Assembly (NCBI RefSeq): GCF_027744825.2
Contig: NC_071348.1
Coordinates: 14,107,563-14,171,562 of the forward strand
Source of the DNA: Synchiropus splendidus
Lineage: Eukaryota > Chordata > Actinopteri > Syngnathiformes > Callionymidae
Length of the DNA: 64,000 nucleotides
Reading direction: 5' to 3'
Each line of letters begins with the position of its first letter. Position 1 is the stretch's first letter. This document shows, piece after piece, positions 58,109 to 64,000 of the stretch. Both the position numbers and the translations under genes were made by a program. A model generated the notes under the pieces. It made no database searches and was not told the DNA's origin. It was given only the letters and a program-made list of their open reading frames with translations.

Positions 58109-61100
58109 ATGAGGAGAATCTATATGAGAGAACCTGGAGCATCCAGAAGCCTGCTCTGTGGACCGCAGAGGGGCCTGTGTGTGAGCACAGATGGTAGGAA
58201 GGTGGATGCCAGGAATGATAGCGCTCCAGTCTTTTCGGGAATAAGGAAGTCGAGTATGGATGGAGGAGTGAGGAGCTTCGAGGAGATCCCTCACACAGGA
58301 AGGAGTGGCTGGGTGAATTTAGTGAAATTCTGGAGAGAAGATCGCTTTCGTTTCCTACACAAGCACATGGAGAGGACCTTCAGCTCCCTCGGTCCAATCT
58401 ACAGGTACGACAGCAGCTCAGTCAGATACAAAGAAATTTGCTAGAGGAATTTCCAGAAAATCATTTCAAACTCAAGTTGAAACGTCTATTGTATCTAAAC
58501 TTGGATCCAGTGCCTGTTGCACTCAGGTTTCCTCCCTCAGTCTGTAAAAGGTTAAGTGGTGATTGTACATAGTCTGCATGCGTGCTATGGTGGACTACGA
58601 GTCTGTCTGAGTCTGATGGGACTGGCGTCTGCCAAATCTTCATCACCCTTATTTCCCAAATGATGTTGTGTTAATGTCTTTGTAGAGAACACATCGGCAC
58701 CCAAAGCACCGTGAACATCATGTTGCCAGCAGACATCAGCGAGCTGTTCCGCTCCGAGGGTCTCCACCCTCAGCGGATGACTCTGCAGCCCTGGGCCACC
58801 CACAGAGAGATTCGACAGCACAGCAAAGGAGTCTTCCTCAAGTCAGTAACACCTTGTCTGAGGTCATTCCTGAAGAATAGCCACTAAATCAGTAGTTTTC
58901 ACTGTCTTCTGAGACACAATATTCATTGACTGACCAGCAAAAAGCACCTTTTTAAACTCCTATTTCACAAGAGCAAGCCTGGTGTGATGTATATTTCCTC
59001 CATAAGCTCATTTAGGATTCAGGTCTTTCAAGGCTGTTGAGCTTAAAAGCTCATTCAGATGCAGGTTCTTTTGACTGTGAGAGATTGTAACCAGGCAACC
59101 TGTGCTCTGGTTCTTCTTCAGTATGAGTGCGTCAGGTTTTTCTTCAGAATGGCATCAACTTTTTCATTAAATCACACTCCTTTTGTCTCGGTTCCGACGG
59201 GACAAACGCGATGTGGGCCACATAATTAATATTCTCTCCCCAGGAACGGTGAGGAGTGGAGAGCCGACCGCCTCCTCCTCAATAAGGAAGTGATGATGAG
59301 TGCAGCGGTCAAGCGCTTCATCCCTCATCTTGATGAAGTGGCCAGAGACTTCTGTCGAATGATGCGAGCCAAGGTGGAAAGAGAAGGAGTGGGGGACAAG
59401 AGGAGACGCAGCCTCACCATCGACCCCAGTCCTGACCTCTTCTGCTTCGCACTGGAAGGTCATCATCACTCACGAAAACATCATGACTAAGAAATGCAAG
59501 CGTCGTGTGATGTCTCTTTAAGACCATAGGAATCTGAGAGGAAGGTTTCCGTTTTTGTTTTCTCAAGCAGCGCTCACCTTGAGCTCCAGTGGTCAGGACA
59601 GGGAGGAGGGCTGTACCCTCTAATTCAGTCAGTCGTGACTCCTAATGCACCACATAGAGGACAGTTTATCTGAGAGATTTCTTTAAATACCTATTGTGAA
59701 AATCAAAGGAAAGCTGTGGAAGGATCCCTGGAAAACATACGAAAGATTTGGCAGGTCAAGGTCAAGCAGGCACCTTTATAAATAGAGCGACAAAGCTGAT
59801 GAAAGTCGCCACTTCCTCCTCCAGGTTTGCTGCCTTCATGTGCGTGATTGCAGTGTCTGGACTGACAAGTGTGAATTCCTGAGTGAGTTTGTGAGCACGT
59901 GTGCATGCTGGAGGAGGAGAGGAGGGGCAAGTTGATGACTTTGGTCATGCTTCCCTGCTCTTAAAGGACCACTGAATAAACACTCATCAAGCTTGAAGTC
60001 CAAGGGGAATAGCTGGTGCTGTGGTTTCAAATTGCTGTGGAGCATGATGAATGAATAACTATTTTTTTGGAGCCATCTGAAGAAGATTTACAGACAATAT
60101 TAACATCAGTTCATGGATTAATTTGACCTTGAGCTATTCATAGGTTCCAGTTTCAACAGTAATTTCAGTGGCTGAGTAGCTCCCCATCATCATCTTCATC
60201 ACTGTGCATCTGTCTGATCTCGGCCCAGCGAGCTGTCATGTCCTCTACGGTGAGAGGATCGGCCTGTTCTCCGCCTCTCCTTCTCTGGAGTCTCAGAAGT
60301 TCATCTGGGCAGTGGAAAGAATGTTGGCAACGACCCCGCCTCTGCTCTACCTGCCCCACCGCCTGCTTCTTCGCATTGGCGCCCCCATCTGGACCCAACA
60401 TGCCATGGCATGGGACCACATTTTTAGCCATGGTATTGCTTAACACAGATCTGGTATTATAAATAGTCAAGCTCATCCTTCCTTCTGTTCTCATAGCCGA
60501 GGCGAGGATCCAAAAGGGGTACCGGCAAATGTCGCTCAAGACTGGTGCTGCTGGGGACCAGTTCACTGGAGTCCTCAGCCAACTGATGGAGAAAGGACAA
60601 TTGTCTTTGGACAGAATTAAAGCAAACTTAACTGAGCTGACGGCTGGTGGAGTCGACACGGTCTGTGTGTTTATTGTGTGTGTGTGCCGTACACTTGTTT
60701 GACCTTCATGCTCTCTCCAGACAGCGGTACCACTGCAGTTTGCCATGTTTGAGCTGGGACGAAACCCAGAGGTACAGGAGAGAGTCAGACAGCAAGTGAG
60801 AGCATCATGGGCTCAGTGCGGTGGAGACGTCCAGAAAGCCCTGCAGGGGGCCAAACTGTTGAAGGGCATTGTGAAAGAGACTCTCAGGTGACACTCAACA
60901 CTCAGTCAACAACAAAACACAATATTCCAGCTGTCATGGTGCTTCAGAACTTGACTGAAGTACGTGATAAAAGGTCAAATCTCGGCATCGTTGAGCACCA
61001 AACAATTTCTTAGAACCTTGTCAGTTTCAGTTGAAGGGCTTGGCTGCATTTTTTTGTGCGTGAGAGAGAGAATTATCAGGGGTCTGGCAAAGGATGCATT

Positions 61101-62813
61101 CATACCTAGAAGTGACTGTTCTCATAAAACTCTGACAATTTCTTTGCCCACATTTCCTTCACGAAAGCATCACATTTTGTTTTGCACTGGCAGGTAAACA
61201 CATTGAATATTAAATTCATTTGAATTGCAGTGGTAAATATTTGATGACATTTAAAGCAACAAAGTAGGTTTGAAAGGAATCGCAGAGCTGCTGACTCTCA
61301 GCTGTCAGTTGAACAAGATCTCTCCTTGAGTGTCACTTTGAGTACAGGTGATGATGGAGGTGGATAAAAATAAAAAACTGGTCCTTAGATCAATAGCACA
61401 GTGGAGGATGCACGAGCATCAAGAGAGGCCACTATTCACCTCGCGGATATCAGAAATGAGAATTGATTGTCAGTCATGTGTCTGTGCTTGAGCGAGCTGT
61501 TAACATGAACACATCTGTCAGGTTGTATCCAGTGGGGATCACGGTGCAGCGCTATCCAGTCAAAGATATTGTGATCCAGAATTACAAGATTCCAGCTGGC
61601 GTGAGTGTCTATGTCACTGATGTTGGAAGTGTTTGGAAGCTTTTGAAATGATTGCATGAGTGTCTCCACAGACGATGGTCCAGGCCTGTCTGTACCCGCT
61701 CGGCAGGAGTCCAGCTGTGTTTCAGGACCCACATCTGTTTGACCCTGCCCGCTGGGAGAGCAGTGGGGAGGAAGGTGAAAGAGGAAGAGGAGCAGATGGA
61801 GCAGGATTCCGATCTTTGGCCTTCGGATTTGGTGCCCGACAGTGCGTCGGACGGAGGATCGCCGAAAATGAGATGCAACTTTTCCTCATGCATGTGAGTC
61901 AACTGAAAGGATGTCTACGGTAGACAAATAACAGTGAGGGCTTCTAGAACAAGGTGAGACTACTTATTGATGTTGAAAATATTGTGTCCAATAGTGTTTT
62001 CATATATATTCAGTTATGTATTCTCTTTAATGCCTAATGAATACATTATATATTGTTATTATGTTCTTCTTTCTCTTGAGAATGTTTCAGACCACTATTA
62101 TGTTTTATTATTTTCACGCAAGCGTTCCTATTCCTACTTATAAAAAATAATATATGGGGATTTTAAATAATACTGGCAACCCCCTTGGTCTCAGAGCACG
62201 CAATATAAAACAAAGATTTGATTTTATTATCTTACTGTGACTAGACCTGATAGACTTAGCCATCGAAGACCATGTTCGCATCGCTTAGCTTGGATACTCT
62301 TTGCTTACCTTTTCAATCACAACTGAAAATTTCTCTTACATTTTTGTCCAATTTTACAATCCGTGTGCTCTTTATCAAGGGAATTAATATAACGTTTACC
62401 ATAAGCACAGGCATAAAAACTGCATTGCTTTTCACAAACCATGTGATGTTATGAATATACAAAAAAAACTTGATGAGAAATTGTTAAAAAAAAAGAAAAA
62501 ACATGACCCAAGAATATGATTGAATTCACATTTTTAAAAAAATGTAAACAAATAAATAAATAAATACATAAAAGAGAATAACGGACAGAATAGAATAACC
62601 TGAAAGTGAATGAACGTACACACTGTATACAGGAGAAAAACTTAGTTAGAAAAACTCTGATGATCAAGGTTGGTTGACATCTTTGTATACCTATCTATCC
62701 AGGTACTTCTGAATTTCCGGCTTGGTGTGACGTCCAGTGAAGACATCAGAACCATATACACCCTCATCCTGCAGCCAGAGACTCCACCAAGGATCACATT
62801 TAGCAGTCTCTAG
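58109..62813 (+). CDS. cyp11c1: CYP11C1, mitochondrial steroid 11-beta-hydroxylase
   Basis: This P450 hydroxylates steroids at C11 in the inner mitochondrial membrane using adrenodoxin. In fish it makes cortisol and 11-oxygenated androgens. Exons: 58109-58404, 58686-58841, 59244-59458, 60229-60432, 60497-60660, 60721-60887, 61522-61600, 61672-61893, 62703-62813 (TAG). They are in phase and give 537 codons. An Arg-rich, acid-poor N-terminus fits a mitochondrial presequence. Motifs: FEEIPHTGRSGW; I-helix LTAGGVDT, with the following Thr across the exon join (about 338-346); ExxR in KETLR (about 396-400); heme loop FGFGARQCVG (about 478-487). The segments HPQRMTLQPWATHRE and YGERIGLFSASPS resemble CYP11B/C more than side-chain-cleavage CYP11A. 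Nine exons is the usual count for mitochondrial CYP11 genes. No defects are visible. Confidence 0.92.
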
Positions 62814-64000
62814 CCACAACAATGCCTATTTGAAACCATTTATGCTTTTGAATTCTCGACTTTCTTGGACTTAAACAAGACAAACCATACAAGTCCACAC
62901 TCTTCTCCATCAGATGGCGCTTAAACACATGATCATTGATCCATGAAAATGTTCCCAACTCACTCCCCAGTCTCAGTGGCTGCTTCACCCACCCGTCAGG
63001 TTTGTTCTAGATATTTCACTCCTCTGCCTGTGTTTGTACAAGCGAGTGATCTAGACATGCGGAGAGTTCTGAGGAGTTATTTCTTCACTTGTTGCTGTAA
63101 ATTGATCGTGTTTCCCCAAGCCACAGTAAGTGAAGCTGCCACTCGAACTCAAGTGTCCCCCAGTGTGACAGTGAAGTTTTAAGAGCACGTAATTTGGCTT
63201 GTTTTCGGCTGTACTTTGCCTTCTGGGTGTAAAACCGCCATGGTCTTCTCTTATAGCCCAGTATACAGGGTGGTAGGACACTATCAGCAGTCCAGTCGGG
63301 TACAAAGGTCTGTTTGCTCTGCCACTAAAGATTTACACTCCCGGTCGAACCATCCGTGCGTGACTCTGCATGTATTAAAGAGTGGAAGTTAAAGAATGAC
63401 TCATCAGTTTCCTGAGACCCACGAGCGATTAGCAGCTGTGCCCTTTTAAAATATCATTACCAGTGTTTATATTTGCTGAATTATAAATCAGGATTCATTA
63501 ACCAGCGCCATCTACAAACATTGATGTTTGCTCTCACGATATTATAATTTAAGTAGCGTTGCTGTAATACTAGATCGAGGATTACAAGGTGTTTATCAGG
63601 TATAACCTCAATATTTCCGTGTGTTACCTGCTGTTTAGCCATGGAACAACAAACAAAGTGTGCATGATGGGATTTGTAGTCAATGAAAAATAGACATTTT
63701 TGAAATGATGTTGTTCATCATACAGTGTGCTGGGTTTCACTGACTTCAAGCTTGGTTCTTTTTACAAGACCTAAGCTAGATAGCGATGACATAAGAAACC
63801 GCTGAGGTGCGGTCATGGATTTGGGTCATTTGGGTTAATTATTACTACATCTTCAGCGATAGCGACCACTTACAAATGTCACTTTGAACTGCTGACTGCT
63901 CTGGAAGTTAGTTATCGAGGTATTGACTAAGAGGTTTCCAACTATAGTAACACAACTGTGTGGTGGGGCATGAACCCAGCCTTTGTCAGGGGGTGGAGAG
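62814..64000. other. 3' flank of cyp11c1, no gene recognised
   Basis: Presumably the cyp11c1 3'UTR and intergenic DNA. No convincing exon, RNA gene or transposon was identified. Confidence 0.4.

Noticed and set aside
60165..60746. 193-codon minus-strand open frame
   Set aside because: Antisense shadow of cyp11c1 exons 4-6; the + strand matches the P450 family.
1..64000. CRISPR arrays, operons, tRNA and rRNA genes
   Set aside because: Intron-rich eukaryotic DNA. No regularly spaced repeats of CRISPR type and no tRNA-like B-box context were noticed by eye. A tRNA scan was not possible here.

Overview
The window is vertebrate nuclear DNA, most likely from a ray-finned (teleost) fish. It carries intron-containing genes with compact introns and GT-AG splice sites, CYP11C-type steroid hydroxylase sequence, a complexin 3/4-type gene, and many fish-like transposons. 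All protein genes I could build lie on the + strand. They are independent eukaryotic transcription units, not an operon, and their products act in unrelated processes (bHLH-PAS transcription, H3K9 methylation, meiotic cohesion, splicing-factor phosphorylation, synaptic exocytosis, steroid synthesis).

Layout: (1) 828-7895 arnt, complete except for its first exons, with 3'UTR to about 9180. (2) 10047-10232, a single-exon cortexin-domain microprotein. (3) 10738-16853, a 6.1 kb DNA transposon with about 350 bp terminal inverted repeats. It holds a decayed transposase with a C-terminal PHD finger and a nested, reversed LINE fragment. (4) 17133-27113 setdb1, 25 coding exons, 1219 codons, all phases consistent, interrupted only by an intronic MITE. 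(5) 27901-32354 rec8, 16 coding exons, 570 codons. (6) 32544-44332, two tandem copies of one defective Ty3/gypsy-type LTR element (partial LTR - A - LTR - B - LTR). (7) 44333-46755, a shrunken second copy of the setdb1-rec8 block, built from short pieces of both genes in their original order. (8) 47718-51369, a CLK/LAMMER kinase domain without its N-terminal RS-region exons. (9) 51370-56560, a gene-poor gap. (10) 56561-57364, a divergent complexin 3/4-like gene. (11) 58109-62813, cyp11c1 (steroid 11-beta-hydroxylase), 537 codons. (12) a 3' flank without recognised genes.

The most informative structure is the fossil tandem duplication at 44.3-47.3 kb. A block running from setdb1 exon 3 through rec8 into its downstream flank was copied in tandem, apparently at a 2-bp microhomology junction. 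It was then cut from about 14 kb to about 2.3 kb by internal deletions, and the gypsy elements came to occupy the junction. The order of later events can be read from the two gypsy copies. A repeat insertion, a gag stop codon and a protease mutation are shared by both, so they came first. A hAT-type MITE in copy A and loss of the reverse-transcriptase core in copy B came after the element doubled. All splice models were assembled by eye from reading frame, GT-AG sites and remembered family sequences; no alignment or database search was run.
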